NCBI RefSeq assembly: GCF_029714405.1
Contig: NZ_CP121650.1
Location: 8,251,001 to 8,315,000, forward strand
Length of the DNA: 64,000 nt
Source of the DNA: Bradyrhizobium sp. CB82
Lineage (GTDB): Bacteria; Pseudomonadota; Alphaproteobacteria; Rhizobiales; Xanthobacteraceae
Reading direction: 5' to 3'
Numbering within the stretch: the stretch's first letter is position 1; each line of letters opens with the position of its first letter. The translations under genes and the position numbers were made by a program. Shown one piece after another: positions 16,928-25,744 of this stretch. A model generated the notes under the pieces. The model saw only the letters and a list, made by a program, of their open reading frames with translations, was not told the origin of the DNA and did not search any database.

Positions 16928-18007
16928 TCATAGTGCCAAGAGCCGCCCCATGGTCGCCCGCAATTCCTCGAGCTGCTCGCACAAGTCCTGAATATGCGAT
17001 GCGGTTTGCGCGGCGCCGTCGCGTCCAAGAAAGAAGCAATGACCGCCCTCCACATACCGACAGAGTCGTGTCGGGAGCTGCAAGGCTAACTCTCTCAACT
17101 CGTTCCAGGCCAGACCGAGCGTGGACATCGAGTTCGCGGCAGTATACTCGCAGAACAGCTTCTGACTGTTGAGGAAACCCCACGTTGCCTGATCCGTAAG
17201 AGCGTGCCGCGCGTCGCTTGCGCGCGTGGGCGCGATCACGCCCGTGAACGGATATGCCGGATAGGCAAAAGTTCCGAGGTCGGCGATTGTGTCGAGCAGC
17301 GAATTGCGTTCAAGGCCGGTTCGTTGGTTGGGCTCACCTCGTAACCGGATCGGAGTGTTCACAATGTAGTGCGCCGCGTATGCGGCAGCGTCGATGATCT
17401 CTGCTCCTCTCCAATTGATGTCTCGGAGAGAGGCTTCGTTGCGGGCGGAAAGAGTGTCTGCATCATTACTTCCGGTTCTCCAGAAGCCTTCCGCTGTAAA
17501 CGCCTCTCCTTCCGGTTGCACGCGAACCATGCCGGGCAATGGCGGGGTCGCCGCGAGTGCGATGAAGCCCGGCATCTTGAGACCCAAGCAACACGCGGCG
17601 ACATTGAACGCTCGACTCGCTCGGCCGGCCATGCTCCATCCGACCGGCACGATCGGACCGTGCAAACTTCGCGCTCTTATAAGTTCGGCTGTCATCTGCG
17701 CGGCGGCGTTTCCCCAATCCGTCACGGTCAGGTCCGGCAGACGACGGCGAAAGGCACGATAATCGGATGGATACGAAAGAGCGATGAGGCCAATGCCGCG
17801 CTTCTCGAGCCAACAGTCAAGAAAATCCTCTGCCCGGCTGCCGGGGTGACCGTAGAATACTCTCGCCAAATGACCACCGCCAGGAAGTCCAACGATGGTA
17901 GGGGCACCTGGCAAGCCCGCGCGGACATATGCGATGGCCGGAACGCCGGAGGCTTCTACCAGAAACTCCGACGGCAGCAGACCGTCCTGCGTTGGACCTG
18001 TGCTCAT
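16928..18007 (-). CDS. Alpha/beta hydrolase-like protein
   Basis: The 359-residue protein shows alpha/beta-hydrolase features: VGLPGGGHLARVFYG for the oxyanion-hole turn, IGLIALSYPSDY after beta4, and PIVPVGWSMAGRASRAF, a G-x-S-x-x-G nucleophile elbow near residue 125. A late EGGHCFFLG could supply the histidine. There is no signal peptide, so it should act in the cytoplasm. It lies 57 bp downstream of the aspartoacylase-like gene on the same strand and probably shares its transcript. Together they suggest hydrolysis of an imported acylated or esterified compound; the substrate is not known. Confidence 0.75.
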   Translation of the reverse strand: MSTGPTQDGLLPSEFLVEASGVPAIAYVRAGLPGAPTIVGLPGGGHLARVFYGHPGSRAEDFLDCWLEKRGIGLIALSYPSDYRAFRRRLPDLTVTDWGNAAAQMTAELIRARSLHGPIVPVGWSMAGRASRAFNVAACCLGLKMPGFIALAATPPLPGMVRVQPEGEAFTAEGFWRTGSNDADTLSARNEASLRDINWRGAEIIDAAAYAAHYIVNTPIRLRGEPNQRTGLERNSLLDTIADLGTFAYPAYPFTGVIAPTRASDARHALTDQATWGFLNSQKLFCEYTAANSMSTLGLAWNELRELALQLPTRLCRYVEGGHCFFLGRDGAAQTASHIQDLCEQLEELRATMGRLLAL

Positions 18008-18064
18008 TGCGCTACTTCCGTGTACCGAGCGTGGCGGGCGCGTTATGTGCGATCTGTCATCGGT

Positions 18065-19081
18065 TCAGCCAGCGAGGTCGTCAGCAAAGACCATCAGTCC
18101 GTCGCCCCTGCGAGCAAGACCCAACGCACGCCGACAGATGAGCGTGCCCGAAACGTTGGAGTGAATCGTGACTGGATCCTGCCACGGAATTTCCGGCGTA
18201 AGAATCTGCCCCACCCGCTGGCCCGGCGAAACTCGCTCGCCAAGATCGATGAAGGGCTCGAAGACGCCTGTGCTCCCAGCGTAAATATAGTAACCTGTGT
18301 GAGGTGCAGGTCGCCTGAGAATCTTCATCGGACTTGGTATAGGCAAATTTGCAATGGCAGCGGGATCGAGTGCTCCGAGATGAGTGAGCACGCGAAGCAC
18401 ACCAGCTTCTCCGAGCGCGACCGCTTCCGGCGATACCCCGCCCCCGCCGCCAAGCTCCGTGCCAAGGCGCTCGATTCCTGCGCGGCGGCAGGATCCGATT
18501 GTTCCCACATCCCTAGTTGGCGGCTCAGAGAATACGTAGCCAAGAGGCGATCCAAATGCGCGGAGTATACCGAGCAGTCTCGCACGGACGGTTTCGTCTT
18601 CGGTGTCGGTCACACTGGGAGCGGGCAAATAATTGAGCGAATTTCCGCCAGAATGAAGGTCGATGAGAAAATCCGAATCAGGGATTAGCGTCTTCTCGAT
18701 AAAGTCTGCGATACGCTCGGTCGGCGTGCCGCGGGGATTGCCGGGAAAACTGCGATTCAAATTGCCGTTGTCGAGCGGCGACGTTCTCGTGCCCGCCAAT
18801 GCGGCCGGCAGATTGATGGCGGGAAGAAGCAGTAGACGTCCGCGTATGTGATGCAGGTCGAGTTGCCGCGCCAACCTTGTCAATATGATCTGGCCTTCGA
18901 ATTCATCGCCATGGTTGCCCGCCATGAGCAGGATACGTGGCCCGTCTCCATTACGGAACGCGACGATGGGTATTTGAATCTGCTGGTAGGCAGAATCGTT
19001 AGTCGACGAAGCAAGGTTGATGCTTCCTGTCTGCCTGCCCTCCCGATCGAGGTCTATGTTCAATCTCATTGCGTCCCTCAC
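18065..19081 (-). CDS. Succinylglutamate desuccinylase/aspartoacylase family zinc amidohydrolase
   Basis: The zinc site is visible: LMAGNHGDEFEGQI supplies His and Glu (HxxE) near residue 55, and FLIDLHSGGNSLNY supplies the third His near 150. NGNLNRSFPGNPRG carries the arginine that binds substrate carboxylate in this M14-type family. The 338-residue size and C-terminal IHSNVSGTLICRRALGLARR barrel-like extension match N-acyl-diaminoacid or N-acyl-amino-acid deacylases (DoeB-like) more than AstE. It probably cleaves an N-acyl group in the cytoplasm. It is flanked by the hydrolase and by the TonB/ExbBD genes on one strand, which points to processing of a compound brought in by that system. Confidence 0.85.
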   Translation of the reverse strand: MRDAMRLNIDLDREGRQTGSINLASSTNDSAYQQIQIPIVAFRNGDGPRILLMAGNHGDEFEGQIILTRLARQLDLHHIRGRLLLLPAINLPAALAGTRTSPLDNGNLNRSFPGNPRGTPTERIADFIEKTLIPDSDFLIDLHSGGNSLNYLPAPSVTDTEDETVRARLLGILRAFGSPLGYVFSEPPTRDVGTIGSCRRAGIERLGTELGGGGGVSPEAVALGEAGVLRVLTHLGALDPAAIANLPIPSPMKILRRPAPHTGYYIYAGSTGVFEPFIDLGERVSPGQRVGQILTPEIPWQDPVTIHSNVSGTLICRRALGLARRGDGLMVFADDLAG

Positions 19082-19101
19082 TTAAACATCGCGTGCGGCA
19101 A

Positions 19102-19863
19102 TCACTGCCCGGCCTTGAATTCAACGTAGACGCTGAGATGAAGCGTTTTATGGCTCAGTTCGGGAGGCGGGGCCGGATAATTTGCGCTCCTGACGGTGGC
19201 GAGTGCCGCCTGATCGAGAAGCGAAGACCCGCTCGATTGCGCCAAGCTGACTGCCGACACGCGTCCATCGAGAAAGTCGAACGTCACGCGCGCGCGACCA
19301 TGCTGGCCTGAGGCACGCGCCGATGCCGGATAGACCAGCGCACTTTCGACAGCTCGCCGCATTTGGCCTTGAAAGCTCGACATCGCGCTAGCGCTTGGTG
19401 CTGTGCTGGCTGCCGCTTGTTGCTGCGCGGCGCGCGGGGACGGCTTGCTGTGGACCTGCTGCGGTGGTTTTGCCGGCTTCGGACGAACGACCGGTGCCTC
19501 CGCCTTCGGAGGTGGCGGAGCAGGCTCCGGTGGAGCAACCTCAGTCGGCGGTGGAGGAACCTCCGGGGGCGCTGGAGTAACCTGAGGCTCTTCAGGTACC
19601 GGAGGCGTTTCTTCGGGCACCGGCGGAGTTTCCGTGACCATAGGAGGCGGATCCGCCGGAGCTTCGGCCGGCGCAGGTGGAGCAACGACCAGCGAGATCT
19701 GCATCGTCGGCGCCGACGAGACGTTTGTGCGCGGGTGTTGTGTGAGCCAGCCCACGACGGCGAGAAAACAGAGGCCCTCCAGCAATAGCGCAGCGGCAAA
19801 CGAAGCGGGCAGTGCGGAGCGCCCCTGCCGTGGGCAGAAATGATCGGCTGTCGCGATGGTCAC
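19102..19863 (-). CDS. tonB: TonB family energy-transducing protein
   Basis: Start placed at GTG 19863 because AGGAG lies nine bases upstream inside the end of exbD; the longer frame overlaps exbD further. After a ~25-residue basic leader there is one membrane anchor (AALLLEGLCFLAVVGWL), then a long Pro/Glu-rich periplasmic spacer (repeated PPVPEE, PEVPPPP, PAPPPPKAE, residues ~60-150). The end is a TonB C-terminal domain (RRAVESALVYPASARASGQH, then GRARVTFDFLDGRV and SGSSLLDQAALATVRSANYP). It carries proton-motive energy from ExbB/ExbD to outer-membrane receptors, here probably the one at 21565-23703. Confidence 0.9.
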   Translation of the reverse strand: MTIATADHFCPRQGRSALPASFAAALLLEGLCFLAVVGWLTQHPRTNVSSAPTMQISLVVAPPAPAEAPADPPPMVTETPPVPEETPPVPEEPQVTPAPPEVPPPPTEVAPPEPAPPPPKAEAPVVRPKPAKPPQQVHSKPSPRAAQQQAAASTAPSASAMSSFQGQMRRAVESALVYPASARASGQHGRARVTFDFLDGRVSAVSLAQSSGSSLLDQAALATVRSANYPAPPPELSHKTLHLSVYVEFKAGQ

Positions 19864-19876
19864 AACGATTGCACTC

Positions 19877-20272
19877 CTACTTGGCGTCCTTCGCGGCCAG
19901 CCCCACTTGGACGATGCCAGCCTTGCGACATGCATCCATCACAGCCAGCAGATTCTGCAGCGTGGTGGTGCCTGCTCCGGCAATGGTAACAGCAGCATGC
20001 TCGCGGTCCGGCTCCCCCGCCAATTTAGCCGTCAAATCGTCAATGGTTAGCTTTTGACCATCCGTCTCGATACTGCCGTCGGCAAACAACGTGACGACGA
20101 TCTTCGGGTGGGGCAGATCCTGCGTGGTGCTGCTTTGCGGAAGTTGCGACGCGATTCCCGTCGCCGGGATCATCCGTAAAGTGATCATGATGAAGAACAC
20201 CAGCAAGAATAGCATGATGTCGATCATCGGGATGATTTCGATGCGGCCCTTCCGCACCTCAAGATAACGCAT
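19877..20272 (-). CDS. exbD: ExbD biopolymer transport protein
   Basis: A 131-residue protein with a short cytoplasmic N-terminus, then IEIIPMIDIMLFLLVFFIMI, the single ExbD transmembrane helix with the proton-carrying Asp. A periplasmic domain follows (KIVVTLFADGSIETDG, LLAVMDACRKAGIVQVGLAA). It forms the inner-membrane motor with ExbB. Three base pairs separate it from exbB upstream and tonB begins inside its 3' end region, so the order exbB-exbD-tonB is a tight operon. Confidence 0.92.
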   Translation of the reverse strand: MRYLEVRKGRIEIIPMIDIMLFLLVFFIMITLRMIPATGIASQLPQSSTTQDLPHPKIVVTLFADGSIETDGQKLTIDDLTAKLAGEPDREHAAVTIAGAGTTTLQNLLAVMDACRKAGIVQVGLAAKDAK

Positions 20273-20275
20273 TGG

Positions 20276-20959
20276 TTAGGTTCCCGTATTCGCGAGCGGG
20301 TGGATGGCGGGCCCATGCGGACGCTTTTCCGCTGAAGCCATACGAGGAGCATCGAGACGGTTGACCATGGAGATCTTCAACGTTTCAAGCTGATGGACGA
20401 TGAGCCGCGTCCAGTTGTTGAGGCTGTTGAAGCAAACGAGACCGACGATGGCGATGAGTAGACCGCATGCGGTGGCGATCAGAGCCTGGCCGACGCCGCC
20501 AGTGATCTGGGTCGGCGCGTTGCCAACATCACCAAGGACCGCGAACGCCTTGACCATGCCGGCGATGGTGCCGAGAAGGCCGAGCAACGGCGCCAGCGTC
20601 ACGATAGTATCGAGCAGCCACAGCCGGCTGTCCAGCTTGGGGACTTGCCATAGGATTGCCTCCTCCAGCAACTCGGACATCCGATGCGCATCTTTCAGAT
20701 CGGAATGCTGCAGTGGCACTTCCAGCAAGGCGCGGTGTGGCAGCCGCGGCGAATTCTCGACGAGGTCTGCAAGCGTCTTCCTGTCCAGGTGCGCGAATTG
20801 CGCGACAGTAGCTGTGACGCGCTTTCCACGACGGATGGTCCGACCAAGGAACCAGAAGCGATCGATAATTACAGTCAACGCAATTAACAGCAGGACGGCC
20901 ATAACATAGAGAATGCCGTCTGATTGCGCCGCGAGCTCAGTGAGATGGTCCAGGGTCAT
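20276..20959 (-). CDS. exbB: ExbB/TolQ-type proton channel protein
   Basis: Start at ATG 20959 (AAGGAATAAAC just upstream); an upstream in-frame ATG at 20998 lacks a site and lies in receptor-like debris. The 227-residue product has three hydrophobic helices: GILYVMAVLLLIALTVIIDR near the start, then LLDTIVTLAPLLGLLGTIAG, and GQALIATACGLLIAIVGLVC with the conserved membrane Thr and small residues. It is the MotA/TolQ/ExbB channel that pairs with ExbD. A truncated second copy of its 5' part lies at 21264-21539. Confidence 0.92.
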   Translation of the reverse strand: MTLDHLTELAAQSDGILYVMAVLLLIALTVIIDRFWFLGRTIRRGKRVTATVAQFAHLDRKTLADLVENSPRLPHRALLEVPLQHSDLKDAHRMSELLEEAILWQVPKLDSRLWLLDTIVTLAPLLGLLGTIAGMVKAFAVLGDVGNAPTQITGGVGQALIATACGLLIAIVGLVCFNSLNNWTRLIVHQLETLKISMVNRLDAPRMASAEKRPHGPAIHPLANTGT

Positions 20960-20979
20960 GTTTATTCCTTCTGTGTTGA

Positions 20980-21263
20980 TCGTCTGTCTGAACTGCACAG
21001 TTCAGACTGGTATAGATATTGCGGCCGATCTGCGTATCGAACAGCGTCGTCGACGTCGTGCCGGAATAGCCACCAAAGTTCTATGATCGAATGACTATCA
21101 AGGAAGTTGTCGACGTAAAACTTTGCGGTCACTGCGGCCAAATTAGGCATGGGGGTCTTGACCTTCTAGGTGATGGCCATGGGCATATCGAACTGATTGA
21201 ATGGTGATAGCGACTGCCTTTCCCCGACATCGCCGAAACGCTGGCCGACCTATTTGTCGGTCG
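20980..21263 (-). pseudogene. Duplicated 3' end of the TonB-dependent receptor gene
   Basis: On the minus strand, in several frames, this matches the last ~90 residues of the receptor at 21565-23703: VGQRFGDVGERQSLSPFNQ, PNLAAVTAKFYVDNFLDSHS and NIYTSL. Small insertions break the frame. With the exbB fragment next to it, it forms the second unit of a ~580-bp tandem duplication. Confidence 0.85.
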
Positions 21264-21539
21264 ATGCACATCCTTCAGCTCGGACTGGTGCAGCGGCACA
21301 TCCAGCAAAGCGGGATGTGGCAGTCGCGGCGATTTCTCGACGAGGTCTGCTAGCGTCTTCCGGTCGAGGTGCGCGAATTGCGCGACCGTACTGGTGACGC
21401 GTTTTCCACGGCGGATGGTCCGACCGAGAAACCAGAAGCGATTGATAATCACGGTGAGCGCGATTAGCAGCAGGACGGCCATAACATGGAGAATGCCGTC
21501 GGAAGGGGCCGCAAGGTCGGTGAGACGATCCAGGGTCAT
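21264..21539 (-). pseudogene. exbB: Truncated duplicate of exbB (5' part)
   Basis: MTLDRLTDLAAPSDGILHVM onward is nearly identical to the first ~92 codons of exbB at 20276-20959 and then fuses after LKDVH to receptor-derived sequence. It retains helix 1 but lacks helices 2 and 3, so it cannot form a channel. Its own AAGGAATGAAC ribosome-binding site is intact, so a ~138-residue hybrid peptide (stop near 21129) might still be made. Confidence 0.85.
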
Positions 21540-21564
21540 GTTCATTCCTTCTGATGATCTGCTG

Positions 21565-23703
21565 TCAGAACTGCACAGTCAGGCTGGTATAGATGTTCCG
21601 GCCAATCTGCGCGTAGAACAGCGGCGTCACTGACCCGCCGGAATAGCCACCAAAGTCTACGATCGCATGACTGTCGAGGATGTTGTCGATCCCGAATTTT
21701 GCCGTCACTGCGGCCAAATTGGGTAGCGGATTCTTGACCTTGTAGGTGATCGCCATGTCAAGCTGATTGAATGGTGACAGCGGCTGCTTTTCTCCGATAT
21801 CACCGAAGCGCTGGCCGACCCATTTGTCCGTCAGCGAAGCATGCCAATTTCCCTCTTCGTAGATCAGGCCGGCCGCAGCCGTTGCGTTCGGCGCTTTGGC
21901 GATCCATTGCCCGGTCTGCTTGTTCCTCGCGCTGTTGAGGCTGCCGTTGGCAAACAGGCTGAAGCCGTTGCCGACGTGAACTGTTCCTTCGGCTTCCACG
22001 CCTTGGTAAATCACGCCGCCGGCGTTGAAGTAGTTGGTGATACCGCCGATCGTCTGCGATGCGATCATATTGTCGAAGTCGATGTAGTAGACGTCGCCGG
22101 CTAGCGTGAAGGCCTTGCTTTGGTAGGATGTGCCGACCTGATAATTCCAAGTCGTTTGAGGCTGAACATTGGATCCGGAGCTCACAACGGGTGGGATCAA
22201 AAAACCTTCCGCGGCCTGCGCGTAGACTGACCAGTTGGCCGACAGCCTGTAATTCGCGGCAAGCGAGGGAAGGACCTTTGCCCAACTCTGAGCGTAGTCG
22301 AGTGGTTTTTTCGTGTAAAAATCGACGAGCGATGATTGGCTACGCGCGGAATAGGCATATTTCGCGCCGGTCGTAATCGTCAGGTCGGGCAGCGCTTTCC
22401 AGTCTGCCTCGACATAGGGTTGAAAAGTATCCAGCCCGAGGTGCTGGTCGTAGTTGGTGGAGATGTATTTCTGCGCCAACGTCATATCGACGTTGAAGTT
22501 ACCCCGATAGCTCGGCTGGTGCTCGGCCCATGCCCCGACCTTCACGTCGCCAAAAAACGTGTCCTTGGTCAGCGCGACCACATCGCCATAGGAGCGGGAG
22601 TTTACAGGACCGCGGATGCCCGGTACGTCGCTGGCGCCGAAGATCGTACCGAGGCGGGAATTGTCACTGACATCCTTTCCCTGAATCAGCGCTGCGGTGT
22701 AATAACCGTAGGTGTAGAGCTTGTTCTCAAGATGCCAGCCCTCACCATAGTCGGACTTTAGGCCGAGGTATTCGAAGTCGGTCTGGAGCCTCCAGCGGTT
22801 GTAGCCCGCATAATTCTGTTGGTTTGGGTCGGAGGACAGCCCGTAGTTCGGGCCGTATTTGGCGATCTGGGCGAGCGAGGCACCCTGAAAATAATTTCGC
22901 GTTTCATCGTTGTAGATTGATACGAAGGTGAGCATCGTATTGTCACTGAGCGGCTGCTGAATTTTCAGCGCCGCGTTTTCTCGCTCCTTGGCAGTGTTCG
23001 TGTAATAGCCGTCGCTCTTTGTGAATTGAGTGTCGAGGAACAGCGACGCGCCGTTTGTTCCTTTGATCTGACCGGAATCAAATTGCAGACCGTAGAGCTG
23101 GGTATTGAAGCTGCCGTAGCCCGTCGTCGCCGTTGTAGCCATCGTCGACATTGGAGACTTGGTTTGCAACCCGACCGTGCCGCCGAACGTCGCATCACCC
23201 ACGGTCGACGCCGTACCCGGGCCGCGGTCAATCGTAACCTGCCCCAGGTCGTTCGTCATGATGAAGGTTCCACTGCGCTGGCTCCCATTGAAGAGCCGAA
23301 GCGGGATTCCGTCGAGGGTGGTGTTGAACTGGCCATTTTGAAAGCCACGGATCGAGATGTTCGCGTCATCTCCACCGCTTCCGCTGGGCGAAACCATTAC
23401 ACTTGGCGCGACGCTGATGACCTTATCGAAGTTGCTGGTCGCCGGAATATTGTTCTCGATGTAGTGCCTGTTGATGACCGAGGTCGGCTGGGTCACAGTC
23501 AGGGGAGTTGTGGTCGGCGCCTGATAGACAGCCGAATTCACATCGCCCGCAGTATCCGAGGTTTCGACAGTCCCGAGGTCCGTCGTCTGCTGGGCGTGAG
23601 CACCTGTCGCCCCAATCACCGGCGGAACACTTGCAGCCAGCCAAAGCGCAGCGTACTGGCGCCTGATCCCCCGCCGGTCTGCGGTACCCGAAACTCGTCG
23701 CAT
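21565..23703 (-). CDS. TonB-dependent outer-membrane receptor
   Basis: A 712-residue protein with signal peptide cleaved after AHA (near residue 37). The plug domain spans about residues 60-200 (SVINRHYIENNIPATSNFDK, NISIRGFQNGQFNTTLDGIP, VTIDRGPGTASTVGDATFGG) and is followed by a beta-barrel ending in the aromatic terminus SLTVQF. Barrel features such as GVEAEGTVHVGNGFSLFANG fit the FecA/siderophore-like or general CirA-type receptors. Its ligand is unknown. It stands directly upstream of the exbB duplicate and the exbB-exbD-tonB genes; a dedicated motor with each receptor is typical of specialised uptake loci. Downstream deacylase and hydrolase genes suggest an acylated ligand. Confidence 0.9.
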   Translation of the reverse strand: MRRVSGTADRRGIRRQYAALWLAASVPPVIGATGAHAQQTTDLGTVETSDTAGDVNSAVYQAPTTTPLTVTQPTSVINRHYIENNIPATSNFDKVISVAPSVMVSPSGSGGDDANISIRGFQNGQFNTTLDGIPLRLFNGSQRSGTFIMTNDLGQVTIDRGPGTASTVGDATFGGTVGLQTKSPMSTMATTATTGYGSFNTQLYGLQFDSGQIKGTNGASLFLDTQFTKSDGYYTNTAKERENAALKIQQPLSDNTMLTFVSIYNDETRNYFQGASLAQIAKYGPNYGLSSDPNQQNYAGYNRWRLQTDFEYLGLKSDYGEGWHLENKLYTYGYYTAALIQGKDVSDNSRLGTIFGASDVPGIRGPVNSRSYGDVVALTKDTFFGDVKVGAWAEHQPSYRGNFNVDMTLAQKYISTNYDQHLGLDTFQPYVEADWKALPDLTITTGAKYAYSARSQSSLVDFYTKKPLDYAQSWAKVLPSLAANYRLSANWSVYAQAAEGFLIPPVVSSGSNVQPQTTWNYQVGTSYQSKAFTLAGDVYYIDFDNMIASQTIGGITNYFNAGGVIYQGVEAEGTVHVGNGFSLFANGSLNSARNKQTGQWIAKAPNATAAAGLIYEEGNWHASLTDKWVGQRFGDIGEKQPLSPFNQLDMAITYKVKNPLPNLAAVTAKFGIDNILDSHAIVDFGGYSGGSVTPLFYAQIGRNIYTSLTVQF

Positions 23704-23950
23704 CTATACCTCTCCTATTGCAGATTTGAGCAGACATCACCTGCTCATCGTCTGCGCGTTTGGCCCCAATAGTTCTATAATTATAGGTGCGACTAGAAGG
23801 TTTTGTGACAATCAAAATATTGCGCATGCTTTTTGTGCTGCTTGCCGGCCTTGCTCATTACCGCTGAGGATGGACTGGTAATCGCTGAGCGAGGCGCGCG
23901 TGCCAAGGCAATGGGGAATCTAGCAAATCAGGGCGCGCAAAAACCGCGAA

Positions 23951-24057
23951 GTCGCGGTAGGGACGCTGGTTTCCCAGCGCCCACCGGGTCGCGGGGGGCG
24001 GTCGGCCGCCTCCCGACCGGGTCACCGGAGGCGGTCGCCCGCCCCCGGTCGGGTAGG
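23951..24057 (+). repeat. Palindromic repeat element, copy A
   Basis: Left arm GTCGCGGTAGGGACGCTGG and a GC-rich core of opposed GGGGGGCGG/CCGCCTCCC and GGAGGCGGTCG/CCGCCCCCGG blocks. The arm and core match the element at 39177-39273, but the right arm is lost or altered. It lies in the gap upstream of the TonB-dependent receptor. Confidence 0.65.
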
Positions 24058-24299
24058 ATCGAGGCGCGTAGCGGGCTTCGAATGATGCCGACGTTTCCTC
24101 GATCCCCCCTATCATTCCGTACGGCGGGTTTACCCCGATACGGCTGGAAGGCTGGCTTTCAGGTGGGGCCTTCCCGGCTTCCACGCGAGCTTAAGTCTGC
24201 TCCCGACATCCGCGGCGCGTTGGCCAGTTTGCATCCACCCTTCGTACACGTCGTGGTCCAACAGTTATCCCGCACAGTGTCGGGTCGTTGACTCGATCG

Positions 24300-24883
24300 T
24301 GCACCGCCATGAAGTGGGATTACCACTTACCCCAGGGGTCCTCGCTCTTGCTCGAGTTATGTTGTCTCGAGCCGTCATCACTTAATCGACCCCATCCGCC
24401 CCACTTGTGGGCACATCGCGATTTCACCGCACGGCGGCTTATACGCGATGTCTTCGCTGTGCGGGAGCGCCGAGGCGACCCACGAGTGGTTCCGAGCTTT
24501 CGCTGCACATTGCTTCCTGTCATGCCGCCCTCTCCGACCCCGGGGAGTTCGAACATCGTATCGTCCAAATTCACGATGCCGACATGGTCTTCGCCATGGG
24601 AACACTGGCTCGACACTCCCGATATCTCCACAATCCGTTTCACGTGGGCGTTCATTTCGGGGCTGCACGGGTTCACAACTGCTACAGCCTGACAGGTTGC
24701 TCGCCTCCCCGGACGGATCTGACCGGAACACGCTTCCAGCCACAGGAGGCTTTTACGTCCAGGCTTTCGACGGAGCGGTCACCCTTACCGTCGCTGGATA
24801 TAACTACGACATCGATTGGACTCCTATGTCGGCGGGACTTCCACCCGCTGCAATGGCAGCTAGCTTCGCTGCACGTTCCCACA
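24300..24883 (-). mobile_element. Probable 5' portion of a second group II intron
   Basis: Immediately after the domain V/VI end of the intron at 24884-25380, the minus strand shows GCGGGTGGAAGTCCCGCC, a motif typical of domain I of bacterial group II introns. About 500 bp without a clear gene follows. The last 25 codons before 24320 (WGRLSDDGSRQHNSSKSEDP) resemble leaders of intron-encoded proteins. This is an inference from motif order only; the fold was not computed. Confidence 0.35.
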
Positions 24884-24917
24884 GAACGTGGCGTGCGGAT
24901 TTCCCGCACCGACGCTC
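24884..24917 (-). ncRNA. Group II intron domain V
   Basis: The minus strand folds as GAGCGT-CG-GTGCGG-GAAA-TCCGCAC-GCC-ACGTTC: a 34-nt hairpin with a GAAA tetraloop, the AGC catalytic triad near its 5' side and an internal bulge. This is the standard architecture of domain V. It lies 14 bp downstream of the maturase stop, as expected. Confidence 0.75.
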
Positions 24918-24930
24918 TTCGACGGTTGGT

Positions 24931-25380
24931 TCACAGCACTGCAAGCGCCTGCAGCTCCCGATAAGGGAGGCGCAGCTTGGGCTTCAGCAACGGTGTCCGT
25001 TCTTTGATTTGGTTGAAGGCGTCCCAAGTGAGGCGTCGGCCTGCCCAGCTGCGGCTGCGCAGCATTCCGCGCCAGTAAAGCTCCACTGCCCGATAAACTT
25101 TTACGAGGCTCCGGAGATTTCCGGCGACGCCGTAATAGCCATAGTGGCCGCGCAGGACGACGTTGATTTCATCGGCCTGGTCACTGATCTTGTAATGCCG
25201 TATTCGCCGCATCAGCTCCTGCAGAGACATAAGGCTGCGCTTTAGCCGAGATTTCTCGGTACAAATCCCAACCTTGAAGTTGCCTCTTTGGTTTCGCGTG
25301 CAATAGAGCGTTAGACCCAGAAAGTAGATTGTTTCCGGGCGGTTTCTGCCGCGTATGCCCGCGTATCTTATTGAGGGTCG
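24931..25380 (-). pseudogene. ltrA: Group II intron reverse transcriptase/maturase, C-terminal remnant
   Basis: The minus-strand frame from about 25380 reads RPETIYFLGLTLYCTRNQ, then LMRRIRHYKISDQADEINVV, YYGVAGNLRSL and WDAFNQIKERTPLLKPKLRL to a stop at 24931. These are the thumb/maturase (domain X) and C-terminal segments of LtrA-type proteins. The reverse-transcriptase palm with YADD is missing, and upstream sequence to 25670 is not recognisable. It is therefore a 5'-truncated intron copy. Confidence 0.8.
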
Positions 25381-25744
25381 CCAAGGCGTGATGGGCGCTG
25401 ATCCTACTCTCGGTGACGCGATATTGGATCGCATCGATGCGCACCGCCTCGAGCTCAAAGGCGACAGCCTGCGCCGGCAGGCCGGCGAAAGGAAAAGCGC
25501 GTGATCACCTCCCGCGCGATCGTCCCGCCGGCCCACAGGTCCCTCCCGCGCGCGTCGCTGCGTCGCTCGTGGGGCACTGCGCGCCGCGCACGGGGCCCTC
25601 CGATGGACCGCCGGGACGATCTCCAAGCCAGCCCACCAGCCTTGACGAAGAGAGACCATTTCCAGCACACTTTAAAATCGTCAGTCGTGTTCGTCTCCAG
25701 TGATCACGATCATGGGAATCCGCGATCAACATCGTCTGGAACAC

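Noticed and set aside
17369..18688. 439-codon plus-strand frame opposite the hydrolase and deacylase genes
   Set aside because: Spans two minus-strand genes with clear catalytic motifs; basic, Cys-rich product with no family features.
19363..19788. Arg-rich plus-strand frames opposite tonB
   Set aside because: They are the complement of the Pro/Glu repeat of TonB, whose minus frame has anchor and C-terminal domain.
23833..24291. 152-codon plus-strand frame over the palindromic repeat
   Set aside because: Driven by the GC-rich repeat; no motif or start site.
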